Positions 1 to 8,735 of a DNA stretch of 31,930 nt are shown here, piece by piece (positions within the stretch are counted from its first letter, which is position 1; each line of letters begins with the position of its first letter). The stretch is from Bacteroidales bacterium (lineage in GTDB: Bacteria > Bacteroidota > Bacteroidia > Bacteroidales > Muribaculaceae). The notes beneath the pieces were generated by a model. The model saw only the letters and a list, made by a program, of their open reading frames with translations. It made no database searches and was not told the origin of the DNA. The DNA is taken from NCBI GenBank assembly GCA_900755985.1, contig CAAEIL010000303.1, positions 1-31,930 of the forward strand, read 5' to 3'. A program made the translations under genes and the position numbers.

Positions 1-368
1 AAATCCACATCCGGGCGCCTACCCGGCACGATTTATGGCCGTCTCAGAACATTCTCCTTGATTATGATGAGGCCATTAACTGAATATCCCTAATTTAGAA
101 GTTGGTACCTGTTTTTACAAAACTTTCCTCATAGGGGAAGAAATTGAGCGTATGAAATCCACCTCCAGACGTTTTACATATATTGTCGGACCGACTCTTA
201 CCAACACTGCTTCTTTTGACAGATAACAAAGTTTATACTAAAGGCCATAAAATATGGCTCAGAATACCTCAAATATTTATTGACAGCTGTTCCGCATTTG
301 CAAAATTTTTATTAAGTTTGCATCTGATTTGTAACATCTCTCCCGCCAATCCTAAAACTTTAAGCAAG
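1..368. other. Left-edge stretch before yicC, no convincing gene
   Basis: Two short open frames run in from the left edge and stop near 81 and 93. Either could be the tail of an upstream plus-strand gene, but neither is long enough to recognise. A small GC hairpin (CCGGG / CCCGG) lies at about 11-26 with no T-run after it. The rest is AT-rich and reads as a promoter and leader region for yicC. A TAAGTTTG at 313-320 resembles a Bacteroidota -7 box, but a matching TTTG at the right distance is not clear. Confidence 0.4.
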
Positions 369-1247
369 ATGCTATACTCAATGACCGGATTCGGCAAAGC
401 AAGCGCACAACTGCCGACAATAAAAATAACCGTCGAAATTAAATCACTGAACTCGAAACAGTTCGACCTCAACTCGCGTGTTCCCTCGGCATATCGCGAA
501 GCAGAGCTTACATGGCGCAATCTCCTTGCCGCCAAGCTTCAACGAGGTAAAGTTGACCTCTGCGTCACCGTCGAGAACTTTGGCGACGAGAGTTTTGCAA
601 AGCTCAACACCCAAGCTCTCGCAGCTTATAAAAAACAAATTGTAGCATCGTCGGACGAACTTAACATTCCTTTACCCGCCGACTGGTTTAGTATTCTTTT
701 ACGTTTCCCCGAAACAATGATCTCGGAGCGCGACACTGAGATTTCGGCCGACGAACTCAAAACTCTTTCCGACACCGTGGAACATGCCGCTGACATGCTT
801 ATGCAGTACCGTCGTGCCGAAGGCGCCAAGCTCGAAGAATTTTTTTCTGTCCGCATTAAACGCATTTCCGAACTGTTATCAAAGATTCCGCAATTTGAGA
901 ACGAACGCACCGCACGCATCAAAGAACGCCTGGCCGACTCATTAGCCGGCATTCCCGCCGTCGAGTACGACAAAGGACGTCTCGAACAGGAAATGATATT
1001 TTATATCGAAAAACTCGATGTCAATGAAGAACGGCAGCGTCTTGCCCAGCATCTAAGCTATTTCACCGAAACGCTGAATCTTCCCGAACCCGGTCAGGGC
1101 AAGAAACTCGGATTCATAGCTCAGGAAATGGGGCGCGAAATAAATACTTTAGGCTCCAAATCAAATCATGCCGAGATGCAGCGCATCGTCGTTATGATGA
1201 AAGACGAACTCGAACAGATTAAAGAACAAGTCCTCAACGTCATGTAA
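369..1247 (+). CDS. yicC: YicC family endoribonuclease-like protein
   Basis: The product is 292 aa, the usual YicC length, when started at the ATG at 369. An upstream in-frame extension to 183 would add a non-conserved, AT-rich-coded tail and is not used. The N-terminus MLYSMTGFGKA and the LNSKQFDLNSR segment are the YicC N-terminal domain; the C-terminus with GREINTLGSKSNHAEMQ is the DUF1732 domain. YicC proteins are RNA-associated, with endoribonuclease activity reported in E. coli. The gene is followed 38 nt later by gmk, a pairing common in many bacteria, so co-transcription is likely. Family assignment is firm; the exact cellular role here is inferred. Confidence 0.93.
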   Translation: MLYSMTGFGKASAQLPTIKITVEIKSLNSKQFDLNSRVPSAYREAELTWRNLLAAKLQRGKVDLCVTVENFGDESFAKLNTQALAAYKKQIVASSDELNIPLPADWFSILLRFPETMISERDTEISADELKTLSDTVEHAADMLMQYRRAEGAKLEEFFSVRIKRISELLSKIPQFENERTARIKERLADSLAGIPAVEYDKGRLEQEMIFYIEKLDVNEERQRLAQHLSYFTETLNLPEPGQGKKLGFIAQEMGREINTLGSKSNHAEMQRIVVMMKDELEQIKEQVLNVM

Positions 1248-1285
1248 CACACCCACAACTGATAACTAATACAATACTACATATA

Positions 1286-1861
1286 ATGAAAACCGGTAAA
1301 GTCATAGTTCTTTCAGCGCCTTCGGGTTGCGGGAAATCCACAATAATCCATACACTTACCGACAATGGCATGGTCGACCTGAAATTTTCGGTATCGGCAA
1401 CAAACCGCAAGCCACGCGAAGGCGAAACTGCCGGTGTGGACTACCATTTCATGTCGACACAACAGTTCAAGGAAGCCATTGCCGACGACTCGTTTATCGA
1501 ATGGGAGCAAGTATATCCCGGACGCTATTACGGCACACTCAAAAGCGAAGTAGCCAACGCTCTTAACCGAGGCGAAAACGTCCTCTTGGACATCGATGTC
1601 AAAGGCGCAATCAATGTCAAAAAACTATTTGGAGACAAAGCGCTGACAATCTTTATTTTGCCGCCGGACATCGAGACTCTGAGACAACGTCTTATACACC
1701 GGGGCACCGACGCCATGGACGAAATTGAACGCCGTGTATCAAAAGCCGAGTACGAAATATCGCACGCCGACCTCTGCGACATGCGCATTGTCAATGACGA
1801 CCTTGACAAAGCCGTCGGCCATACAGCCTCGGCCATAAAAACGTTCCTCGCCAAAGACTGA
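1286..1861 (+). CDS. gmk: Guanylate kinase
   Basis: This 191-aa protein phosphorylates GMP to GDP with ATP in cytoplasmic purine nucleotide synthesis. The P-loop APSGCGKST is at residues 11-19, and the GMP-binding region with SATNRKPREGE and the YHF...F.EW segment follows. Length matches the family. It lies in the plus-strand run yicC-gmk-nadD and starts with ATG 38 nt after yicC. Nothing is unusual in the catalytic motifs. Confidence 0.97.
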   Translation: MKTGKVIVLSAPSGCGKSTIIHTLTDNGMVDLKFSVSATNRKPREGETAGVDYHFMSTQQFKEAIADDSFIEWEQVYPGRYYGTLKSEVANALNRGENVLLDIDVKGAINVKKLFGDKALTIFILPPDIETLRQRLIHRGTDAMDEIERRVSKAEYEISHADLCDMRIVNDDLDKAVGHTASAIKTFLAKD

Positions 1862-1935
1862 TCAGGCGTCCCGCAACACGGCTTTCATCCCGGCCACGGA
1901 CTTTTTTTTTACTGCGGACTCATCATATCCTGCTT

Positions 1936-2511
1936 ATGGAAGAAACAATAGGCATACTCGGCGGCTCGTTCAACCCGGTACACATCGGGCATATGATTCT
2001 CGCCAGCTATATAGCACAGTGGGGCTATGTCGATAAAGTATGGCTGACCCTATCGCCGGCCAATCCGCTCAAAGACCCCCAAAGCCTTATTCCGGACCTC
2101 AAACGTCTGGCTATGCTGAATATGGCCACACGTGTAGTAAGCAATGTCGAGACATGCGATATAGAATTGTCCATGCCCAGACCTTCTTACACCATCAACA
2201 CACTCGACACTCTTGTCCGACTGCATCCGTCAAAGCGTTTCAAACTTATCATAGGCAGCGACAATTGGCGCATATTCGACCAGTGGCGCGACCATCAGCG
2301 CATCCTCGATAAATACGGTGTCATTGTCTATCCTCGACCCGGCTATGAGATTGAACGGCTGGCTGTCGACGGCATGGAGATTGCACATGCCCCGCTTGTC
2401 GACATCTCTTCGACTTTTATACGCGACGCAATAGCCAAAGGCAAGGACTGTTCGCTGTTTCTTCCTCACGGAGTCTTCAAATATATTTCGGACAACAAAT
2501 TTTACCGCTGA
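1936..2511 (+). CDS. nadD: Nicotinate-nucleotide adenylyltransferase
   Basis: This 191-aa enzyme transfers AMP from ATP to nicotinate mononucleotide to make deamido-NAD in NAD synthesis. The nucleotidyltransferase motif GGSFNPVHIGH is at residues 9-19 and the second family motif ISSTFIR is at 157-163. Length and motif order fit bacterial NadD. It follows gmk after a 74-nt gap containing a run of nine T, and its stop codon is one base from the next ATG at 2513, so the downstream DUF5063 gene is almost surely translated from the same mRNA. Confidence 0.96.
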   Translation: MEETIGILGGSFNPVHIGHMILASYIAQWGYVDKVWLTLSPANPLKDPQSLIPDLKRLAMLNMATRVVSNVETCDIELSMPRPSYTINTLDTLVRLHPSKRFKLIIGSDNWRIFDQWRDHQRILDKYGVIVYPRPGYEIERLAVDGMEIAHAPLVDISSTFIRDAIAKGKDCSLFLPHGVFKYISDNKFYR

Positions 2512-2512
2512 C

Positions 2513-3016
2513 ATGTCAGGACAACTTTCACCCAACGCATTGGCACTCATCGCTCTGTGCAACGAATTCTGTCAGGCTGCCGAACTTGCCGCCGAATCGA
2601 CCTGCGATGACTTCACGGCAACAATGACACGGCTGCTTCCGCGCATCTATATTTCGGCCCAGGATGTTCCTGTCAATGTTCTCGCCGGCGAAAGCTACAT
2701 TCCCGCTTCGCTTGACGAAGACTATTACGACGCCATCAGGCGCAACATCGAGACTGTACTCGGCGAAAACGACACCTATCTCGAGGTTTTCGAACAGGAT
2801 ATGAAATTCTCCGACACGCCCATTGGCGCTTCGGTTGCCGAATCTCTTGCCGACCTTTTTCAGGTCTTCTATAATTTTATCAACGCCATCAAAGACGCTC
2901 CTGACGACATCATCAATGAATGTCTAAACGCCCTCAGCGAAGACTTTGCCGGCTACTGGAGTCAGATTCTGGTAAACGTGATGCGTCCGCTCAACGCCAT
3001 CCGGCATCACTGCTGA
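2513..3016 (+). CDS. DUF5063 family protein
   Basis: This 167-aa, acidic, probably cytoplasmic, helix-rich protein has no signal peptide. The sequence LSPNALALIALCNEFC near the start and LLPRIYISAQDV in the middle resemble DUF5063 proteins of Bacteroidota. I know no biochemical function for this family. It starts one base after the nadD stop, so it is coupled to nadD and may be linked to nucleotide or NAD metabolism only by position. The family call rests on memory of related sequences and is less certain than that it is a real gene. Confidence 0.75.
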   Translation: MSGQLSPNALALIALCNEFCQAAELAAESTCDDFTATMTRLLPRIYISAQDVPVNVLAGESYIPASLDEDYYDAIRRNIETVLGENDTYLEVFEQDMKFSDTPIGASVAESLADLFQVFYNFINAIKDAPDDIINECLNALSEDFAGYWSQILVNVMRPLNAIRHHC

Positions 3017-3081
3017 AGAGGGTACAGCGCACATCCGCATTTTATTTTCATTTATCCTAACAACGAAGTTTTTCAAATACC

Positions 3082-4416
3082 ATGAACACAAACCTTGACG
3101 CAATAAAAAATCCCGAAACAAAACGCCGCGTAACCGACCTTTGCAGTTTTCTCGATGCTTCACCGGTCAACTTCCTTGCCGCCAAAACAATATGCCGACG
3201 CCTCGAAGATGCCGGTTTTATCCGCCTTGATCCGGCTACCAAATGGAATCTCGATGCAAGCCAAGGCTACTTCGTGACACAGAACGACTCTGCCGTCTTC
3301 GCCTTTGTGACTCCTCAGCATGGAGCACCGAATTCCATGCACATCATCACTGCGCACAGCGACTCGCCGGGATTCCGTGTCAAGCCCAAATGCGAAATTC
3401 TATGTGACGGCTATACGCTCAAACTCAACACCGAAGTCTACGGCGGCCCGATACTGTCGACGTGGTTCGACCGTCCCCTATCATTGGCCGGGCGTGTCGT
3501 TCTGCATAATCCCGAGTCTCCTCTGCGGCCCGGAATCGTCACCGTCGACTTCGGACGGCCCATGCTCACCATTCCTAATCTTGCCATACACTTCAACCGT
3601 CAGGTCAATGACGGCGTCAAACTCTCGCGTCAAAAAGACATGCTTCCCGTTGTTGGCCGTCTTGCCGACAAATCTCAGGCCGAAGGATGGCTACTGCATC
3701 AGGTTGCCGGTCAGCTCGGCATCGCTCCCGAGCGCATCTCCGACTACGACCTTTCGCTATACGACACCACCGGAGCCTGCGTTGTCGGGCCTGAAGGCGA
3801 ATACATACAGTCGGGCCGTATCGACGACCTGTCAATGGCTCACGCAGCCATGACCGCCATAATCGAGACCGCCGCAAAACCTGCGCACAGCCTGCGCGTG
3901 ATGGGAATATTCGACAACGAAGAGACAGGCTCGGGGACAAAACAAGGCGCCGGCTCACCGATTCTCGACTACATAATGCGTCGCGTTTTCATCGCCCTGG
4001 GAGCTGACGAAGCCGATTACATGCGCGCGGTCGCCGATTCATTCATGATAAGTGCAGACAACGCTCACGGCGTACACCCCAACTATGCTGAGAAACAAGA
4101 CCCGACAAACCATCCTGTTCTCGGTGACGGTCCTGTAATCAAAATCAACGCCAACTGCAAATATATGACCGACGCCGTATCGGCCGCTATCTATGCCGAC
4201 ATCTGCCGTGGTGCCGGAGTCCCGTTCCAATATTTCGTCAACCACAGCGACTCGGCCGGCGGCTCGACCCTTGGCAATATCCTCACTTCGCAGATTCCGC
4301 TGCGCGGCGTCGATATGGGTGCGGCCATCTGGGCCATGCACTCGGCACGCGAGACAGCCTCGACTGCCGATGTCCCGGCAATAATCGACTCGTTTGTACA
4401 CTTCATGTCGCTCTGA
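3082..4416 (+). CDS. apeB: M18 family metalloaminopeptidase
   Basis: This 444-aa cytoplasmic zinc aminopeptidase belongs to the aspartyl aminopeptidase (M18) family and removes N-terminal residues from peptides. Visible metal and catalytic motifs in order are AHSDSPGFR (H92, D94), RIDDL (D248-D249), DNEETGS (E280-E281), ISADNAHGVHP (D326, H329) and NHSDSAGGSTLG (H388). Length is typical. There is no signal peptide. It follows the DUF5063 gene after a 65-nt gap, and its stop is just before the start of the deacetylase-like gene. Substrate preference cannot be read from the sequence. Confidence 0.95.
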   Translation: MNTNLDAIKNPETKRRVTDLCSFLDASPVNFLAAKTICRRLEDAGFIRLDPATKWNLDASQGYFVTQNDSAVFAFVTPQHGAPNSMHIITAHSDSPGFRVKPKCEILCDGYTLKLNTEVYGGPILSTWFDRPLSLAGRVVLHNPESPLRPGIVTVDFGRPMLTIPNLAIHFNRQVNDGVKLSRQKDMLPVVGRLADKSQAEGWLLHQVAGQLGIAPERISDYDLSLYDTTGACVVGPEGEYIQSGRIDDLSMAHAAMTAIIETAAKPAHSLRVMGIFDNEETGSGTKQGAGSPILDYIMRRVFIALGADEADYMRAVADSFMISADNAHGVHPNYAEKQDPTNHPVLGDGPVIKINANCKYMTDAVSAAIYADICRGAGVPFQYFVNHSDSAGGSTLGNILTSQIPLRGVDMGAAIWAMHSARETASTADVPAIIDSFVHFMSL

Positions 4417-4423
4417 ACTTGCG

Positions 4424-5227
4424 ATGCGACGGATAATGGCAGCCATAGCTGTCGCTTTGAGCGCCGGAGCTGCAATCAGCTCAATCAGGACCGGTGTATG
4501 CTCTTCTGAATGTAATTACTGCTCATCGCCACAACACATCCAGACTGACACCGACCGCTGGGGATGCGTCATCCGCAGTATGACTGACAAGCAGACTGTG
4601 GTGCATTTGATTTTCTCGGCCGACTCGATGTTCGAGGGTGGCGAGTATGCTCTTGACGTCCTCGACAGCACCGGGGTCAAAGCATCTTTCTTCTTCACAG
4701 GCAACTTCCTCCGCGCAGCTCATAACAAAAGCATAATAAGGCGGGCCATCGCCGCCGGCCATTATATCGGGCCACACTCCAACCGTCACCTTTTGCTCTG
4801 CGACTGGGATTCGGAACGCACTACACTGATAAGCCCCGACAGCATGCTCGTCGACCTTGATTCAAACTATCTGGAGCTTAGTCGCTTCGGCATAGACAGA
4901 CGATATGCCCGCTACGTGTTGCCTCCTTACGAATGGTGCAACCGCAGCCATGCCGACGCTTACCGGCAAGCCGGTTTCATCCCCATACAGCCTACTCCGG
5001 CCATTCAGACCTACCGCGACTATACAACTCCCGACATGCCTGAGTACCAAAGTTCGGACAGCATGCTGCGCCAGCTTTTCGATTACGAAAAAACACACGG
5101 ACTCAACGGCACTAACATCATACTCCATCTGGGCACACAGGACATACGTACCGACAAACTCTACCGGCATCTGCCTGCTATCATCGACACGCTTAAAGCC
5201 CGGGGCTACACTCTGCGACGCTACTGA
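4424..5227 (+). CDS. Secreted polysaccharide deacetylase-like protein
   Basis: The ATG at 4424 gives 267 aa with a signal-peptide-like start (MRRIMAAIAVALSAGAAISS). An in-frame TTG at 4394 would overlap apeB and place charged residues before the signal, so it is not chosen. The fold is NodB-like: FSADSM in place of the usual TFDDG, ASFFFTGNFL, GHYIGPHSNRH with the zinc-binding HxxxH, LPPYEW and a C-terminal ILHLGT. Family members remove acetyl groups from peptidoglycan or other glycans outside the cytoplasm. The first catalytic motif keeps only one Asp, so activity may be altered. A strong terminator hairpin follows at 5246-5289. Confidence 0.8.
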   Translation: MRRIMAAIAVALSAGAAISSIRTGVCSSECNYCSSPQHIQTDTDRWGCVIRSMTDKQTVVHLIFSADSMFEGGEYALDVLDSTGVKASFFFTGNFLRAAHNKSIIRRAIAAGHYIGPHSNRHLLLCDWDSERTTLISPDSMLVDLDSNYLELSRFGIDRRYARYVLPPYEWCNRSHADAYRQAGFIPIQPTPAIQTYRDYTTPDMPEYQSSDSMLRQLFDYEKTHGLNGTNIILHLGTQDIRTDKLYRHLPAIIDTLKARGYTLRRY

Positions 5228-5245
5228 GATACCGTCATAACACAA

Positions 5246-5289
5246 AATCTCGGCACGGATGCCATAAAGCCGGTATCCGTACCGAGATT
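5246..5289 (-). terminator. Hairpin terminator between convergent genes
   Basis: The arms 5246-5260 and 5275-5289 pair over 15 positions with one mismatch (C5254 against A5281), leaving a 14-nt loop. On the minus strand the hairpin is followed by TTTTGTG, giving a U-rich tail, so it best serves the minus-strand DUF3332 gene. It lies between that gene's stop and the stop of the plus-strand deacetylase-like gene, so it may act in both directions. Confidence 0.8.
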
Positions 5290-5307
5290 GTTGTATGCAG
5301 TATGTTG

Positions 5308-5853
5308 TCAGCGGGCAGCCAGTTGAGACTGAGCTGCTATGGCCTGATAAGCATAAAGGCCGTCCTGAGATGTCTCGACAATCTTATAATCGCCTGAAGG
5401 TGTCGGGAGCTTGACATGCGTATCATCGACAAAAGTCATAAAGACAACTTTCTCGCCGTTGATGTCGGTAGACCATTCGCGGGTCTTGTCATTGAAGTCG
5501 AGACGGACAACCGACTTGTCATTCTCTGAAGTTATGGTATAGCCTTTGCCATCACATTCGACGATATAGCGGCCATCCTGACCGTCAATGACTTTCTTTC
5601 CCTTGGCTACGGGATTCGAGCCGCTCCAGAACTCTATCGAGTTTATGACCAAAAGGTCGGCCAGACCCGAGACCTCATATACAGGAAGAATCCAGAATGC
5701 TATGAATACCAACTCGTTGACAAATTTGTTGCCGATGTTGTTATTCCAGCCTAAAAGTTTGTTGGTAAGTTTAAAACTACCTATGCATGATGTAAAAAGC
5801 ATTGATGAGCAAAGTGCAATGACTGTTGCTACAGTGATGACGGTTCTTTTCAT
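5308..5853 (-). CDS. DUF3332 family lipoprotein
   Basis: The product is 181 aa when started at the ATG whose first base is 5853; the longer open frame runs into the mltF-like gene and is not used. The N-terminus MKRTVITVATVIALCSSMLFTSC ends in a lipobox-like LFTSC. CIGSFKLTNKLLGWN, then a hydrophobic stretch WILPVYEVSGLADLLVINSIEFWSG, are hallmarks of DUF3332 proteins of Bacteroidota. The C-terminal half is a polar beta-rich region. Function is unknown; an envelope location is inferred. It follows the mltF-like gene by 37 nt on the same strand and is ended by the terminator at 5246-5289. Confidence 0.85.
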   Translation of the reverse strand: MKRTVITVATVIALCSSMLFTSCIGSFKLTNKLLGWNNNIGNKFVNELVFIAFWILPVYEVSGLADLLVINSIEFWSGSNPVAKGKKVIDGQDGRYIVECDGKGYTITSENDKSVVRLDFNDKTREWSTDINGEKVVFMTFVDDTHVKLPTPSGDYKIVETSQDGLYAYQAIAAQSQLAAR

Positions 5854-5890
5854 AATTCTTTTATTTATAATGTTTTTGTAAAAATTCGGT

Positions 5891-7294
5891 TTATCTGTGT
5901 ATGGCCCGTACTGCGCGGTCGTAGAAGTCCAGCACGCGGTCCACATAATCGAGTGTTTCGCGGGCACGGAAATATCCGTTACGCACCACCGGGTCGTTAT
6001 AATATCCAGCATTGGACTTGAGCATGAGACATTCAGCGACATTGCCCTCCCAGACAGCCGGGTCATGACCGTATTTGCGGGCGAGAGCAATTGCGTCACT
6101 TATATGTCCGGGGCCGGAATTATATGCAGCAAGTATAAATTTAAGTCTCTCGCGCTGATTCTTTATCTGTGGTTTATAGCTGTCTTCGAGTACTTTAAAA
6201 ATCTTTGCGGCAGTCTCTATCGAAGTGGCCGGATCAAGCAATCCGGCAGCGTCGACGCCATAAAGTCTTCCGGTCGAGGGCATAATTTGCATTATGCCTT
6301 TAGCTCCGGCCCATGATGTGACATCATTGCGGAAGCCACTTTCGACAAAACAGACGGCTGCCAGCAATCGCCAGTCCCAACCGATAGCATCGGCACTATG
6401 TCGAAAAAGATTATCATACTGCGAAATTTTACCTCCTTTGAAATTAAAATTGGCGACGGTAGGCGTATTTTTGGCCAATTCAAAATACTTCCGCAGCAGT
6501 ATGTCATTCTCGCGCCTTGGATATTCGCCGCCAAGCCACGCGTCAATCGAGTCGCCAAGCCACGCCTTTTCCTTGGCAACTGCCCAACGGGCATTCTGCT
6601 TGAAACTCAATTCGAGGGAAATGTCAAGGTCGGGAAAATAAGTTTTGTTAAGCCTGGCGACATCACTATCGACAATTGTCAAAGGTATCTTCTTGTCCGA
6701 GACCATTTCGACGAGGTCTTCGGCCGTAAGCGAGTCAGGATCGACGGTGCATATATTAATGCCGCCGCCAAGCTCCTGATCGAGATGGCGCAGACGCTGT
6801 TCGTACTTCGAGCGTCCCTCGACCCATATCGTGCGGTGAGGAAGGCTTGTAACATCACGCACAAGCGAATCGGGAGGGCTAAGCCTCTGAACCAGAACCT
6901 GCGTGGTGGAAATTTCAGGCCCGCAATGGTGCAGCTTGTCCACGTAGTCGGCTGTGACCGGAACTCGTGAGGCAAGAACATCGGCCTGACCTTTCTCGAT
7001 CATTTCGACTGCCGACGCCAGCGATGGAGCCACTTCTATTTTCAGAACAATGCCTTTTTCGCGGGCAAGCTCGCTAACCAGCGAATAGTCATAGCCCATA
7101 GCCTCGTCACGGTAAATAAAATATGACGTCGGACTATACAGCGTAGCCACCCGAAGCGTATCCGGCAACTCATGTCCTTGCGTACCTGTGCTGTCTGCGT
7201 TCGCTCCTTGCCCACCGGACGCACCTCTACCGCTGCACGAGACGAGCAGCGTAACAAGAAACAGAACGAATGCCTCAGAAGTCCTTTGTATCAT
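5891..7294 (-). CDS. MltF-like membrane-bound lytic transglycosylase
   Basis: The product is 467 aa. The signal ends in LLVSC (C20), a lipobox, so it is probably a lipoprotein. Residues about 45-270 form a solute-binding-protein-3-like domain (DTLRVATLYSPTSYF...), and about 295-467 form an SLT domain with catalytic Glu318 in FVESGFRND, then GAKGIMQIMPSTG and AAYNSGPGH. This two-domain order is that of MltF, which cleaves the MurNAc-GlcNAc bond in peptidoglycan to 1,6-anhydro products. It follows purM by 64 nt and precedes the DUF3332 gene, so the three may share a transcript. Confidence 0.92.
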   Translation of the reverse strand: MIQRTSEAFVLFLVTLLVSCSGRGASGGQGANADSTGTQGHELPDTLRVATLYSPTSYFIYRDEAMGYDYSLVSELAREKGIVLKIEVAPSLASAVEMIEKGQADVLASRVPVTADYVDKLHHCGPEISTTQVLVQRLSPPDSLVRDVTSLPHRTIWVEGRSKYEQRLRHLDQELGGGINICTVDPDSLTAEDLVEMVSDKKIPLTIVDSDVARLNKTYFPDLDISLELSFKQNARWAVAKEKAWLGDSIDAWLGGEYPRRENDILLRKYFELAKNTPTVANFNFKGGKISQYDNLFRHSADAIGWDWRLLAAVCFVESGFRNDVTSWAGAKGIMQIMPSTGRLYGVDAAGLLDPATSIETAAKIFKVLEDSYKPQIKNQRERLKFILAAYNSGPGHISDAIALARKYGHDPAVWEGNVAECLMLKSNAGYYNDPVVRNGYFRARETLDYVDRVLDFYDRAVRAIHR

Positions 7295-7358
7295 TGGGCT
7301 TGTATGGCTGAATGGGAAAACTTAAAATCGCCCCGGACAGGCTGACAGAGGTTCAGGC

Positions 7359-8531
7359 TCAGTATTCGACGACCGTACCTTCGGGAGTGGTCAGCGTAAG
7401 CCGGTTACCCGAAAGCGAGTCCTCTATGCGGCCGATAATGCGTGCCTCGATACCTGACTCAGCTGCAGTTGCAATGATTTCAGAGGCGTTTTCGCCGGGC
7501 GTATATATTTCGAGACGATGCCCCATATTGAAGACACGATAAAGCTCGGCAGCCTCTGCACCGCTTTCGCGGGCTATCATCTCGAAGAGAGGAGGTGTCG
7601 GGAAAAGATTGTCTTTTATAACATGTTTGTTGTGGACAAAATTCAGCACCTTTGTCTGTGCGCCGCCCGAACAGTGTACCATTCCGTGGATTTCAGGACG
7701 CATTTTTTCCAAAAGCTGTTTTACCACCGGAGCAAAAGTACGTGTCGGCGACAGAACAAGACGTCCGGCATCAAGACCTGTTCCCTCTATCGGGTCGGTC
7801 AGATGCTTCGAACCGGAATAAACAAGTTCGTCAGGAACTCCGGGGTCGTAGCTCTCGGGGTACTTGGCGGCATATTCGTGAGCAAAGACATCGTGACGTG
7901 AAGAAGTCAGACCGTTCGAGCCCATACCACCATTATACTCACGCTCGTAAGTAGCTTTGCCGAACGAAGCAAGGGCTACAATGACGTCGCCCGTGGCGAT
8001 ATTGCTGTTGTCAATGACATCGGCACGGCGCATACGGGCCGTCACTGTCGAATCGACAATAATGGTACGCACAAGGTCACCGACATCGGCTGTCTCGCCA
8101 CCGGTCGACCATACGCCAATGCCATGGCTGCGCAGATCGGCAAGCAGTTCCTCGGTACCATTGATTATTGCAGCTATGACTTCACCGGGTACAAGACGTT
8201 TGTTGCGCCCTATGGTCGACGAAAGCAGAATATTGTCAACGGCACCTACACAGATAAGGTCGTCAATGTTCATTATCAGAGAATCCTGGGCGATGCCTTT
8301 CCATACCGAAAGGTCGCCGGTCTCACGCCAATAAATATAGGCAAGGGCCGACTTTGTACCCGCGCCGTCAGCGTGCATGATATTGCACCATGCGGGGTCA
8401 CCACCAAGAATATCAGGTATGATTTTACAGAAAGCACCGGGATACAAACCCTTGTCGATGTTGCGTATTGCGTTGTGGACATCCTCTTTGGATGCCGATA
8501 CGCCGCGCATTGCATAACGTTGTTGAGACAT
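7359..8531 (-). CDS. purM: Phosphoribosylformylglycinamidine cyclo-ligase (AIR synthase)
   Basis: The product is 390 aa when started at the ATG at 8531 (MSQQRYAMRGVSASKEDVH); an upstream extension to 8651 covers the promoter region and is not used. PurM makes aminoimidazole ribonucleotide from FGAM with ATP in purine synthesis. The motifs DGAGTKS at 55-61 and KGIAQDSLIMNIDDLICVGA just after it are the AIRS N-terminal core, and GGETADVGD and CSGGAQTKVLNF follow. The length and N-terminus match the longer Bacteroidota version rather than the roughly 345-aa E. coli form. It is divergent from tsaB. Confidence 0.92.
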   Translation of the reverse strand: MSQQRYAMRGVSASKEDVHNAIRNIDKGLYPGAFCKIIPDILGGDPAWCNIMHADGAGTKSALAYIYWRETGDLSVWKGIAQDSLIMNIDDLICVGAVDNILLSSTIGRNKRLVPGEVIAAIINGTEELLADLRSHGIGVWSTGGETADVGDLVRTIIVDSTVTARMRRADVIDNSNIATGDVIVALASFGKATYEREYNGGMGSNGLTSSRHDVFAHEYAAKYPESYDPGVPDELVYSGSKHLTDPIEGTGLDAGRLVLSPTRTFAPVVKQLLEKMRPEIHGMVHCSGGAQTKVLNFVHNKHVIKDNLFPTPPLFEMIARESGAEAAELYRVFNMGHRLEIYTPGENASEIIATAAESGIEARIIGRIEDSLSGNRLTLTTPEGTVVEY

Positions 8532-8588
8532 TGAATTTAGTGTTTTTACAGAGCCTGCCGAGCAAGGCCCTAAGTGAAGAATCCACCA

Positions 8589-8622
8589 CAAAGTTAAAAA
8601 GATTTTTGCATACTCGGGCAAA
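8589..8622 (-). promoter_or_regulatory. Candidate purM promoter (Bacteroidota type)
   Basis: On the minus strand TAACTTTG (8596-8589) matches the -7 consensus TAnnTTTG. TTTG (8622-8619) lies 22 nt upstream, slightly longer than the usual 19-21. Transcription would begin about 50 nt before the purM ATG. The intergenic gap to tsaB is 204 nt, and a second TAACTTTG on the plus strand at 8640-8647 may serve tsaB, though no TTTG sits at the right distance for it. Confidence 0.5.
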
Positions 8623-8735
8623 GTCTGCGGCATAATTGCTAACTTTGCCATGCAAAAAACGCCGGGGTCGCCCCGCGATAGCCGGCAATCATCGAATAAG
8701 CCGCATAACGGCCAACATCACATTTTTATTAAAAG

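Noticed and set aside
183..368. Extended start of YicC at 183
   Set aside because: The added segment is AT-rich, not YicC-like, and makes the protein 60 residues too long; MLYSMTGFGKA at 369 is the family N-terminus.
6398..6970. 190-aa plus-strand frame inside the mltF-like gene
   Set aside because: It is antisense to a clearly coding lytic transglycosylase and has no domain.
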